Of a stretch of 64,000 nucleotides of DNA, positions 22,428-32,582 are shown in pieces. Each line of letters begins with the position of its first letter. Positions within the stretch are counted from its first letter, which is position 1. Under the pieces are notes generated by a model. The model saw only the letters and a list, made by a program, of their open reading frames with translations. It ran no database searches and had not been told where the DNA came from. The position numbers and the translations under genes were made by a program. The stretch is from positions 23,497,834 through 23,561,833 of the forward strand of contig OZ035997.1 of NCBI GenBank assembly GCA_964035015.1. The letters run 5' to 3'. This stretch comes from Corallium rubrum (Eukaryota > Cnidaria > Anthozoa > Scleralcyonacea > Coralliidae).

Positions 22428-24089
22428 CACAGCCTAATTGACATTTGCTACAGCCTGTGTGCAGTCCTAGTGATGGACATTTGCTACAGCCTGTGTGCAG
22501 TCCAAGTGATGGACATTTGCTACAGCCTGGGTGCAGTCCCAGTAATTGACATTTGCTACAGCCTGGGTGCAGTCCCAGTGATGAACTTTGCTACAGCCTG
22601 GATGCAGTCCCAGTAATTGATATCAGCTACAGCCTGGGTGCAGTCCCAGTGATCGACAGTTGCTACAGCCTGGGTGCAGTCTCAGTGATGAACTTTGCTA
22701 CAGCCTGGGTGTAGTCCCAGTGATCGACAGTTGCTACAGCCTGGGTGCAGTCCCAGTAATTGACATTTGCTACAGCCTGGGTGCAGTCCCAGTGATGAAC
22801 TTTGCTACAGCCTGGGTGCAGTCCCAGCAATTGATATCAGCTACAGCCTGGGTGCAATCCCAGTGATGGACATTTGCTACAGCCTGGGTGCAGTCCCAGT
22901 GATCGACAGTTGCTACAGCCTGGGTTTAGTCCCAGTAATTGATATCAGCTACAGCCTGGGTGCAATCCCAGTGATGGACATTTGCTACAGCCTGGGTGCA
23001 GTCCCAGTGATCGACAGTTGCTACAGCCTGGGTTTAGTCCCAGTGATGGACATTTGCTACAGCCTGGGTGCAATCCCAGTGATGGACATTTGCTACAGCC
23101 TGGGTGCAGTCCCAGTGATCGACAGTTGCTACAGCCTGGGTTTAGTCCCAGTGATGGACATTTGCTACAGCCTGGGTGTAGTCCCAGTGATCGACAGTTG
23201 CTACAGCCTGGGTGCAGTCCCAGTAATTGACATTTGCTACGGCCTGGGTGCAGTCCCAGTAATTGACATTTGCTACGGCCTGGGTTTAGTCCCAGTGATC
23301 GACAGTTGCTACAGCCTGGGTGCAATCCCAGTGATGGACATTTGCTACAGCCTGGGTGCAGTCCCAGTGATCGACAGTTGCTACAGCCTGGGTTTAGTCC
23401 CAGTAATTGATATCAGCTACAGCCTGGGTGCAATCCCAGTGATGGACATTTGCTACAGCCTGGGTGCAGTCCCAGTGATCGACAGTTGCTACAGCCTGGG
23501 TTTAGTCCCAGTGATGGACATTTGCTACAGCCTGGGTGCAATCCCAGTGATGGACATTTGCTACAGCCTGGGTGCAGTCCCAGTGATCGACAGTTGCTAC
23601 AGCCTGGGTTTAGTCCCAGTGATCGACAGTTGCTACAGCCTGGGTGCAGTCCCAGTGATCGACAGTTGCTACAGCCTGGGTGCAGTCCCAGTGATCGACA
23701 TTTGCTACAGCCTGGGTGTAGTCCCAGTGATCGACAGTTGCTACAGCCTGGGTGCAGTCCCAGTAATTGACATTTGCTACGGCCTGGGTGCAGTCCCAGT
23801 GATGAACTTTGCTACGACCTGGGTGCAGTCCCAGTAATTGATATCAGCTACAGCCTGGGTGCAGTCCCAGTGATCGACAGTTGCTACAGCCTGGGTTTAG
23901 TCCCAGTGATCGACAGTTGCTACAGCCTGGGTGCAGTCCCAGTGATCGACAGTTGCTACAGCCTGGGTGCAGTCCCAGTGATCGACAGTTGCTACAGCCT
24001 GGGTGCAGTCCCAGTGATCGACAGTTGCTACAGCCTGGGTGCAGTCCCAGTGATCGACAGATGCTACAGCCTGGGTGCAGTCCCAGTGC
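22428..24089 (+). repeat. 36-bp hairpin minisatellite, about 45 copies
   Basis: The core of each unit is GCTACAGCCTGGGTGCAGTC followed by CCAGTGATCGACAGTT. The palindromic arms CTGGG and CCCAG enclose a 6-nt loop (TGCAGT, TTTAGT, TGCAAT or TGTAGT). Spacers between hairpins vary (GATCGACAGTT, GATGGACATTT, AATTGACATTT, AATTGATATCA, GATGAACTTT). The first units (22440-22510) have broken arms (CTGTG...), typical of a decayed array edge. Since 36 is a multiple of three, two plus-strand frames and a minus-strand frame are open for long distances, including an apparent 356-codon frame at 22767-23837. This is not evidence of a protein. Confidence 0.95.
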
Positions 24090-24360
24090 AGACATCATCG
24101 GGCTCAGCAGCCCCTGGGTAGCAGTCCCAGCACAGACATCATCGAGCTCAGCAGCCCCTGGGTGCAGCCTCAGTACAGACATCATCGGGCTCAGCAGCCC
24201 CTGGGTAGCAGTCCCAGCACAGACCTCATCGGGCTCAGCAACCCCTGGGTAGCAGGCCCAGCACAGACCTCATCGGGCTCAGCAGCCCCTGGGTAGCAGT
24301 CCGGGGTAGCAGTCGCAGTGCAGACGTCACCGGGCTTAGCAGCCCTTGGGTGGCAGTTCC
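24090..24360 (+). repeat. 44-bp tandem array sharing the same hairpin core (about 6 copies)
   Basis: The unit runs CAGACATCATCGGGCTCAGC, then AGCCCCTGGGTAGCAGTCCC, then AGCA. It retains the CTGGG...CCCAG arms around a 7-nt loop (TAGCAGT). It follows directly after the 36-bp array and probably derives from the same ancestral module with a longer spacer. One copy (about 24290-24315) carries an insertion. Confidence 0.85.
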
Positions 24361-24779
24361 AGTGTAGATAATCCTTTGTTTGCTTGCATTGGGTAGTATG
24401 TTCAAATAGGAAATGGGGGTGAAAGGTTGGGAAAGGGTTCTTAGGGGTTTACTTGGAATTCGTTCGGAATAGAGCATCACTTTGGTGGTATTTTGTCATC
24501 GTTCGTTTCAGACGGCAGCGTTTGCTTGGCATAACTTGTCTTTGGCTTAATTGTGAGAATTGGAATGATCAGCAAACGCAGATCGTCTGATAAGGGTAGT
24601 TCACTTCAATATGACTTGCCGAACGCATTTACTTTGTATTCCGTGTTTGCCGTGACCCGTGAGAAAATATCAACGCACCGTTGAAACTTGAAACGGAAAA
24701 TAACAACGAAAAGTTACACACCCTATTCGTCATCGATTTGATCTGTCAAACGATAGTTGTCATTAGATAACGTTTGTTT

Positions 24780-24893
24780 CAAGCTTCTCTTTCTCCTCTT
24801 TCTCCTCTTTCTCCTCCTCCGCCTCCTCTTTCTCCTCCTCCTCCTCTTTCTCCTCCTCCTCCTCTTTCTCCTCCTCCTCCTCCTCCTCCTCCT
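24780..24893 (+). repeat. Polypyrimidine (CTCCTC/TTTCTC) tract
   Basis: Over 100 bp of nearly pure C and T made of CTCCTC and TTTCTCC blocks, directly inside the right 44-bp inverted repeat. Mirror-repeat composition makes triplex (H-DNA) formation possible. Confidence 0.9.
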
Positions 24894-24900
24894 GGAAAAC

Positions 24901-24944
24901 AACTAGTTATTCGCTAAACGCTAAACGCTTGAACGCAAATGGTA
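24901..24944 (-). repeat. Right 44-bp terminal inverted repeat
   Basis: Exact reverse complement of 21149-21192. Confidence 0.9.
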
Positions 24945-25274
24945 GTAATATTTCAGTACTAATGGAAATGTGATCATTAGCATTAGTGTCCAAATACATG
25001 GTTTCTTTTCTCAGCTGATGAGATGGACTGCAAAAGTGTTTTTACAATGGTTAATACCTGTATAGTGTATAGTGTATAGTGTATAGAGTACAGTAGATGG
25101 AATTAGGTTAACCCTCGTGCATCCACCATGGTAATTATAAACCTAGCTCTCTTAGACAGAAATGGTTTACAGAAATATACAGAGTGTATACCAGCTGAAA
25201 TTGCATAAATTACTTTTTGTTGAAATATTAGAAATGGTGCCAAGATTTGATTATAGCTAAGAAAAGGTTTGAAA

Positions 25275-25480
25275 AGTTTTAAAAATGTTAGACAATATTA
25301 CGTCAGTATTGACACACTGTACCTGTGGTTGTGATGGAAACAATGTGGGGATTGCATGTGGTCTCAGTTGTGTTTTTGCCAATCCAGTTGTGTCCAGCAT
25401 TGTCTCCTCAAAATGCTCTGAACATAATCTGCTGTGTTCTGTTGGAACAATTTTTCCCCTCTTGTTAGGCTTGTGAATGC
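25275..25480 (-). pseudogene. THAP zinc-finger C-terminal half (gene fragment or exon)
   Basis: Minus strand translation includes HSRLCSEHF followed by LRPHAIPTLFPS. C-x2-H in LCSEHF is the second zinc-ligand pair of the C2CH THAP domain, and the AIPTLF block is its conserved AVPTIF box. The N-terminal half with the first Cys pair is not contiguous, so this is either an exon with the start elsewhere or a remnant. THAP domains bind DNA in host transcription factors and in P-element-type transposases; which one applies here cannot be told. No clear splice acceptor was fixed. Confidence 0.6.
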
Positions 25481-25556
25481 CACCCACATTTTTTTGTTTA
25501 TTTTACAAGCGAAATGGGGAATAAGTGTGGAATTTCGGTTGTAACATCCGATGCAA

Positions 25557-26325
25557 GAGATATTCGCTCTCTTTGAGAGGCTATCTCAATTCTGGCCTGC
25601 CGAAAAATGTTCCAAGTTCACTAAAATTATGAAGAGGATTAAAAAAATACGGATTCGATGTAAAAGAAGATCTTCGCTTACTTCATAAAATTCCCACTCC
25701 CTCGCTACAGTATCTGATACCAAGAGTTGTTGTCAGATACTGTAGCGACGGAGTGGGAATTTTAGGCCATACGAATAGGTCTTAAAAGAAGATATTCGAG
25801 GCTGTTTTGATGGGAGAATTCTCGACTGAACCAAAAAGAGATAAGTGAAGATGTTCGCTCTCCTTGAAGGAGACTCCTTCAAATCACTTCAAATACTGGT
25901 GAACGTTTCGAAGCCGACACGGATATTCGCTAAACATTGCTGTTTCAAAGTGTCGATATAAAGAATTTATTCCTTCTTCTGCCGCAAGTGTCGATAAAAA
26001 GATGTTCGTTCTCCTTCAACAAATCGCTATTTTTTATGCATGCGGTAAAACCTGCGTGTCGAGACAAAAGACTGTCGACTGTTTCCGAAATGGCATTTCC
26101 AGCCGAACTAAAACAAATCTAGCTTTGACAGTATAAAGTGTAAACAGACGGGAATCTTTGCTAAACCAAATAAAGGTCAGAAGATATTCTATCTCCTTGA
26201 CCTTAATACTGAGTTCCGGAACGGAGTGACCATCGCTATGATAATTTGTATACTTTATATTTCGAGGCAGGAAATTATAGGTAAACGATGGTGAGTATAG
26301 AGAAGATAATCGTTCTTTCTCCTCG
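25557..26325 (+). repeat. Decayed periodic motif (GAAGATRTTCGYTCTCCTT-like)
   Basis: Eight imperfect occurrences of a GAAGAT(A/G)TTCG(C/T)TCTCCTT-like word occur at about 25557, 25664, 25785, 25845, 25918, 25997, 26178 and 26300, several with downstream CTTGAAGG or CTTCAAC. Parts between them also resemble each other (GTGTCGATAAAAAG and GTGTCGATATAAAG). This suggests an old tandem array or a decayed repeat-protein gene. No open frame spans it. Confidence 0.45.
25687..25763. repeat. Long hairpin, 31-bp arms
   Basis: Arms 25687-25717 and 25733-25763 match at 30 of 31 positions around a 15-nt loop. They include AAAATTCCCACTCC and TCGCTACAGTATCTGA. Likely a miniature foldback element sitting inside the decayed periodic repeat region. 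Confidence 0.85.
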
Positions 26326-28888
26326 CTGTTTCGGGGTAAAACTGATTTCTACCGGATTGAAAAGACGATGAGCGAGGTAACAAAAGAACCCGGAACGAAG
26401 TATAACAGTCCTCCTAAAATAAAATCTCCGATAACGTATTCGATTTCCTTCGAGCTGACTGGTAGAATTAGCGGCTTGAGTGTCGAAATAATATTGATAA
26501 AGCTCTTCCTAACTAGAGAGCGTACCCCAACCCCCTTTCGTGATCCGGAGAATACGTTTACTGACACTCGTTGCATGGCAGCCGAGTGAGTCGTGGCGGT
26601 TGTGGAACAAATGCCAGGGGGGGAATGCAAATTTGGGACAGCGAATTGGGAGCTGAACGAACCTGATATTCGAGCGCTGGAACTACTGACGATAGTTGAA
26701 AGTGAGGTTGTTTAATACCACGCTTTTTTGTTCTTTTTGTTACGCTAAAGCCGCTATAAGCGGCTCAAACGTACGGCGCCTGTAATAAGGCTTCGAATTC
26801 ATTTGGTAGACATTGCATGGTCGACCGAAATATTTGGAGCGAAAACGCTAATCCGTAGATGGCAAAGGAACCAGAGTTGGAAAAAGTATTCAACCTTCCT
26901 CCGGATGGGTTTTTAAGTTTAGATAACCTTCCTCAAAATATATAGCGAGAATTTTGTGTTTTGCAACGTTCATAAATACTGTGTGACTTTTACAGTACCT
27001 TGCATGTTTTCTATAGGTTTTCCTAGGTAAGCTTTGGCATACTACAATAGCTACTAATAACTGACCGCTGCTGACTGACAGCCTACTAACTACCCTCGAC
27101 TGCTGGGAAGATACAGGAATCACAGCAGACATCAGCGTGCATGTCTCACACATGTAACTGCTGCCACTGCCAGTGCTGGATAATTGTTGGTTAGCCAATG
27201 TTTTGCTGCAAATCGCTTTTCTTCTCGACACCTTGCTTGATCAATTGTAACTTTCTCAGATTACCGAATGTGTTGTTTCACGTGTTTTCACTTTAAACCT
27301 GCCTCACTAAAGTAAACCTTCCTCCGGGTGGTACCCGCATACCTGCAGCTTTTTTGCAACTCTGAAAGGAACGTAAAATTTTTTTGCGCCAAAAAAACAG
27401 GTGGTATAAAAGAACGTAAAAACGAAGACTCTGAGAACGGACATTAAACTAGAGGCTGGCAAGGTTAACTAGTACCCAAAATAAACCTGAACAAGGTATA
27501 GTAGCGACGGTATTGAGTAGTTATGCAATGTTCGTTGATTAACCAAAAGTTGGAGAGGGCCAAACCTGACAAACCAACACGTCGTGCGAACCTAGTACAG
27601 TATTAGTAAATTAGAAAGGGCGAGATTATTAAACCGAATTAATAACCCAGTTATAAAGCGATCGAGACCCTCTGCCCAATAACCAGCAACACACAAATAC
27701 GCAAGTGAGAACACAAATTAAAAACAACAGAACTGGCTCAATACGAGAACTTAGACCACTGAAACGAGGCGCAGCAAAACGGGTTCTGCAAGCAGTAACA
27801 ACCAGTGAAACACGTGCTATATATAAAGGTTTGCTAAGTCGGTCAATGTTGTATAACCCAATTGGCTCCCTTAATACAATAAACCAAGCGTCTTCCAGCC
27901 TAACTAACGAGCACTTAGCGACGACAGACAACGATCGATCGCAAGCATGCGAAAAAGCTAAACAACTAGTGCGAACAGTCAGTACAAAACCATTACCGTA
28001 GAAAAACTAAATAATAGCTTAAGGGGGCAATACACCTGAATTATGTTTATTTACGGTGTCGATAGTTTGGTGTGCTTTGCTTCATGAAGTATTGAACCAA
28101 AGTATGGACAACCTTATATTTTCAGAAACTACAGGAATTAAGCAATACATTAAAGCTAAATTGACTTGGATTATTTACATCATAATTTACATTTGAGGCG
28201 ATGATTGTCAAAATGGCCTCACCCAGTATATGTTCTCAAAATTTTAACTCCTCTAAAACATCGCCAAGTTTCATCGAAAACACTTTTTAAAGTAGTTTAG
28301 GGGTAAACCTAAAATATGATGATGGGAAGTTGTAGAATCTTGCTGCCATAGCAACAAGAAGTAAGTAATTATTCAGTTTCTGAGTTCCACTGACAATATT
28401 TCAAAAACTACCTCCCCCTTCCGAAAGTGCTATCATCATTTTGCTGCAAATATATAAAATAACAAATGCTGAAAATTTTAAATTTCAGATAAATTGAATA
28501 AAAGCTTTAGGAGTTATAAAAAATCCAATTTAAAGTCCAAGAAAGTCAAAATTGTGAATGGATTACAAAAATAGCTTGACAAAATTCAGGTGAATTGCCC
28601 TTAAAACAGAATAGGTAACGAGAAAACAAACGCACACTAACGCAAACTAGACAATTGTTAGCAGTTATTAGAGAAGACCCCATTGATGTTCAGTTCCTAG
28701 CGTTTAATAGCGTTTGCCTGGGCGCTCGCGAACCTCTTGCGAACGGCCATCGTTGTATGGGACATGGCGGTGGTCGAAACCACGATGAGTGTGCTGGAAA
28801 CCTGTCACGTCGCAGGCGTGGTATTAAGCAACGCCCTTGATTTCACGAACGACACACGAATCGTGAAGACGGAGAAGACGGAGTAGTA
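26326..28888. other. Stretch without a recognised gene
   Basis: Open frames of 93-113 codons at 26349-26630, 26890-27231, 27629-27931 and 27705-28001 show no recognisable domain, and several overlap on opposite strands. AACCTTCCTCCGG-like words recur at about 26894 and 27315. GCCGCTATAAGCGGC (26751-26765) forms a small hairpin. AGCGTTTAATAGCGTTTG at about 28699 resembles the internal repeat of the 44-bp terminal sequence at 21149, possibly by chance. Confidence 0.5.
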
Positions 28889-29227
28889 TTATTTGAGATC
28901 AGTGCGGAGAACCTCGAGTCTCCGTTGGTGGGCGGCGAACTGACTGTACGAGATCCACAGGCGAGAGGTAGCAGAATGATAGTTGAATAGTTCTACGTTC
29001 ATTTGCGACCAGTCAGTGATGTTCCATGCCGTTGCGTCTTTACGAAAGGCTTCATCGTATGTCTCCCACGTTAGACCGCGAAGTTGCCTTTCGATTCGGA
29101 CAATAAAACTGAAGCTGGTACAGTCACAAATCTCGAGCTCGGTTGGGATAAAAAGCGCATTAATTATTGGCATGAATAGAAAATGCTTGCATCCCATGAC
29201 AATGTCTGATATTTGCTTCGTGCACAA
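28889..29227 (-). pseudogene. DIRS-like gag/ORF1 remnant
   Basis: Minus strand translation contains FIVRIERQLRGLTWETYDEA then FRKDATAWNITDWSQMN. The W-x2-YD-x2-FR...A...(W)S pattern is that of the capsid-region protein of DIRS-like elements in cnidarian genomes. The following part loses homology. Same strand as the DIRS RT and recombinase pieces at 19.9-21 kb and upstream of them, so it may belong to the same original element, separated by about 8 kb of later insertions. That link is inference. Confidence 0.5.
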
Positions 29228-29582
29228 GGCCCTGGGTTAACCACTTGCACGACGTAGGTTTTTCGTCTTACGTTACGAGTCTTGAAAAAGTGTCGGAAGG
29301 TGGACGAATTGAATACTTTGTACCACTTAGGAGCTGGAAAACCAAGGCCCACTACAAAGCTAAGGGCGCATTGCTGCCTAGGGGAAAATGCCCTAACGTG
29401 GCGTTTCTAGAGCTGGTCGAAGACGAACTAGTTACCGACGAAGACAAAGTGGCGGCAAGAGGAGCGGGTAAAGTCAGCACCGTCTCAGGGAGTAAAAACT
29501 GTGAAAGCACTGGCGACTGCCGGACGAAAGTGGGCACAAAGGCCAGAGCTTCGGAAATGCGCGTACCTGCTGTTGTTAATGG

Positions 29583-29712
29583 TGTGAACACCATTATATA
29601 CCTGTGTAAGCATGTGATAAGACGTTCGTACAAGGCTAGAAAACTGGGACCCCATCCAAGAGTACCCATGCATCACAGAAAGTTCGCTATTAATTGCATT
29701 TAATTTATTATT
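29583..29712 (+). mobile_element. LTR-like fragment (second copy of 19639-19800)
   Basis: TGTGAACACCATTATATACC, GTAAGCATGTGATAAGACGTT, CCATCCAAGAGTA and GTTCGCTATTAATTGCATTT appear in the same order as at 19639-19790. Confidence 0.55.
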
Positions 29713-29734
29713 GAGTCGGTTTTCTTTGATGTAC

Positions 29735-29945
29735 CGCGGGCTGTATATAGCATACAGCCCTTGAATACTAATTAGATAAGAAATGAAGAAAAAAACTAGG
29801 AAAATCTTTGTCCAAGGTAGAAAAAAAGACAGAACTTTGTTGGAAAACCTCCTCAATAATAAATTAAGTCAGATAAATCCCTCGAACGTCGGGCTGTATG
29901 CGATATACAGCCCTCGGACGCTTCGCATACAGCCCTCGTTCTCGG
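29735..29945. repeat. Cluster of GGGCTGTAT hairpins
   Basis: GGGCTGTATATAGCATACAG(CCC) at about 29738-29760 and GGGCTGTATGCGATATACAG(CCC) at about 29890-29912 are hairpins of the same family, and a further half copy CGCATACAGCCCTCG follows. They may mark the two ends of a short foldback element of about 200 bp. Confidence 0.6.
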
Positions 29946-30033
29946 GCTTTATCTCTTACTTATTGTATAAATATATTTGTCACTTTTACTCAACAACTAC
30001 TTCATGTAAGGTCCACATTATAGTTTGGTTAGG

Positions 30034-30518
30034 TTTAAAGAGCTTATATCACTTGTGGGGTTTTAACGTATTTGAATAGGGCAAAAAAAGTTAGTTAATA
30101 AATTATTTTGCCGTTTTTAACTTACTTCAATAGTTTCTGAGATATAAGCCTTTGAACATGCCAATTTCGGCTTTTCGTCAAACATTTCCGTCGTTCATTT
30201 TTATTTTTAAGCACGGGCGGGGCCTGGGACTCAGGAACCTAAGCCGACCGTCTTCTTAGTTGGAACTCTCGTGCGTACTGGAAAACAGGTGTGAGCTCTA
30301 CATTTCGATTTTTCAGTCAAATATATATGTTTTTGTGAATCAATAAGCCGAAACGTTAGTTGTTTTGGATTGACACGTTCCTGAGAATTGGCATGTTCAG
30401 AAGCCAATATGTCAGGAACTATTTGACTAAATCAAAAACGGCAAAATAACTTATTAACTGATTTTTTCTGCTCTATTTAAATACGTTAAAACCCCACAAG
30501 TGATATAAACACTTTAAA
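30034..30518. mobile_element. Foldback element with about 150-bp imperfect inverted repeats
   Basis: The left arm (30034-30175) begins TTTAAAGAGCTTATATCACT and the right arm (about 30350-30518) mirrors it as AGTGATATAAACACTTTAAA. Both include CACTTGTGGGGTTTTAACGT and TTATTTTGCCGTTTTT blocks. The arms differ at roughly one site in eight by eye. No ORF inside. TSD not determined. Confidence 0.75.
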
Positions 30519-32582
30519 CATGGGATTAGCATTTGCCATTTGCTAGGGTTATTTGGTTGGGTTAGGGTTATTTTTAAGTTTAGCACTACCAGAAAAAACA
30601 ACACGAACCACTATACATGTACATATCACATAATTAACAATTAGACAATGAGACCGAGCTATTAATATATAGTATTTGAAGTTTGTTTAAATATTTTTTT
30701 ATACTGTCAACAACAAACGTTCAACATATAGTCTTATACCCTCACAAAGAATCGTCCAATCAAACGTTTACATTAGCATCACGTGCCAGCCCAATATTTT
30801 ACGATGTAGAACAACTACATATTGGGCAGCAACCTTTGGACAGGTGCGCAAGGTATATTTACTTGCCAATTGCACGATTATTTGTTCGATATAATAAAAC
30901 ACCTGTTGGATTCATCTTCGCCCAATATGGAAAAAAAATATTTAAGTCTCGAATTTTAATATTAGGCTCGACCTTCGGTCTCGCCACTGTGGTTTCGCCC
31001 AATATTGAATTCTCGACTTAAATATTTTGCCATGTCGGGCTCAGAACCCAATAAGTTTAATATAATAATTTCGGACATTTTCCTTGGCACATCACATACA
31101 GTAATTAGTAACTAAAGGAAAATGAACATTTTCTTCCATAATTTAACTCATTTGATATATAAAAAATTGAAAAAAATATTCAATCTATTTTCTTGTCAGT
31201 CGATAGTCGATTTAGTTTGCAGTTACTTCGTTTTAAACATATACTCATAAACAATTTAACAATCTTACCATTAACAATAACTATTTTAACCATTTCGTAG
31301 CCACTTTTGTTTTCTGCAGAACTTTATATTACTTCGCCTAAAATACTCGATTTTCTCTTTGCTAGATTAATGGTAGAACTAACACGAAGTACTTATTCGA
31401 GTATTTCCCGCCCGCTGGGTAAGGAGAACGTAGGCTCTTGTTGACAAATATTTTATACTGGAACGATACTGACCTATTTTTTTCCGATACCGATATCGAT
31501 ATACCGATACTTACACTTTATCAACATAGCAATAACAACATCAACATCAACATCAACATCAACATCAACATCAACATCAACAAAAGTGTTATTTTTTCAA
31601 GAACAATAAACTATTAAAGTTACATGTTTTTGTTCAAAAACAATAACATATTAACGTTCTGAGAACTCAGAATGCAAAAGCACGCGGAAGTTATTTGCGC
31701 AATGGAAAACAACGTCAACGTAGAACAACAAACTTTAATTTTATTCTGAGTATTTTTCTTAATTAAATACAACTTTGATTTTTAAATCTTAATCCATACA
31801 AATTTGCAAAAATTTCTGACATAGTTGTTTATTTAAAGATTTGCGCAGAAGCAGATAATAGTTTTTAAACTGTTTGAGATATTTAAATATTATACAAGAG
31901 GCATATCATATCATGCTTAAAAATTGTAATTACTTCTCGTCTGTGACAGACTGACAGTATCCTAAGGTTCAGAATCAAATAGAAAAGACTGGATATGGAC
32001 GTGAACGAGTTTAATATATTATTAAAGCAGTGTAACATAGGAGCCAGCTCCATCACGATGTTTACCACTATTAATTTGCTTAGTTTCGTATAAATTTTCT
32101 TGACGTTGTGTATTTGAATATATTTTTATGCACTTTGCAGGTTGCAGGATACGTGAATATTTTACAATATATCGACATCCATTAAGATGGGGTCAAGTAA
32201 GTTATGACTTTTTCAAGATAAAGCAGTGCGAACGGATTATCCTTTAGATGCAGAAAATACTCTAACCTTTCTTGTAGTTTATCGGTCTATTTTGGACATC
32301 ACCAATTATATTTTGTCGGGGAAATGATATTTGCTATAGTCATCCTCTATACAAAGTCAGTTGTCTATAGTTTGTTCATCAAGATATTTGTAATTGAATT
32401 CCGCAAATGCATGTCAACAACGTATTTAGATATTTGAGACGGTATAACTACACTGTAGTATTCTTAGTGTAGAACAGTATACTGTGGTTTCATTTTGTTT
32501 CGGCGAAATTGCATTTCACCTCACACACGTTTTATATTTGGCGTGAGATAAGGCAAAACATATTCATACCGCTGCAACGATT
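30519..32582. other. Non-coding stretch downstream of the GPCR
   Basis: No gene recognised. It contains a (CATCAA)n hexanucleotide run at about 31531-31580. The 112-codon frame at 30683-31021 lacks any recognised domain. The GPCR 3' UTR should begin at 32582 and run leftwards on the minus strand; no convincing polyadenylation signal was located close to the stop. Confidence 0.5.

Larger units (their letters stand above)
21149..24944. mobile_element. 3.8-kb segment bounded by perfect 44-bp inverted repeats
   Basis: The left end 21149-21192 and right end 24901-24944 are exact reverse complements. Read inward the end runs TACCATTTGCGTTCAAGCGT, then TTAGCGTTTAGCGAATAACT, then AGTT. The first two bases TA on each side are compatible with a TA target duplication. 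The interior carries an unrecognised short ORF with a Cys-pair motif, the 36-bp and 44-bp arrays and a polypyrimidine tract; no transposase is recognisable. It may be a non-autonomous DNA element or simply two inverted copies of one interspersed motif. The repeats being perfect over 44 bp argues for recent activity. Confidence 0.6.

Noticed and set aside
22767-23837. 356-codon open frame in the minisatellite as a repeat protein
   Set aside because: A stop-free 36-bp unit automatically opens several frames on both strands. There is no signal peptide, domain or codon bias to prefer one.
22428-24360. CRISPR-like array with 36-bp period
   Set aside because: The 36 bp is the full repeat period. 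There are no unique spacers, the spacer-like parts are a few recurring variants, and the genome is eukaryotic.
27705-28001. 98-codon ORF as a gene
   Set aside because: No recognisable domain, overlaps a 100-codon frame on the opposite strand, and no supporting promoter or splice signals.
30538-30580. Telomere-like GGGTTA repeats
   Set aside because: Only two or three imperfect hexamers in ordinary AT-rich sequence.
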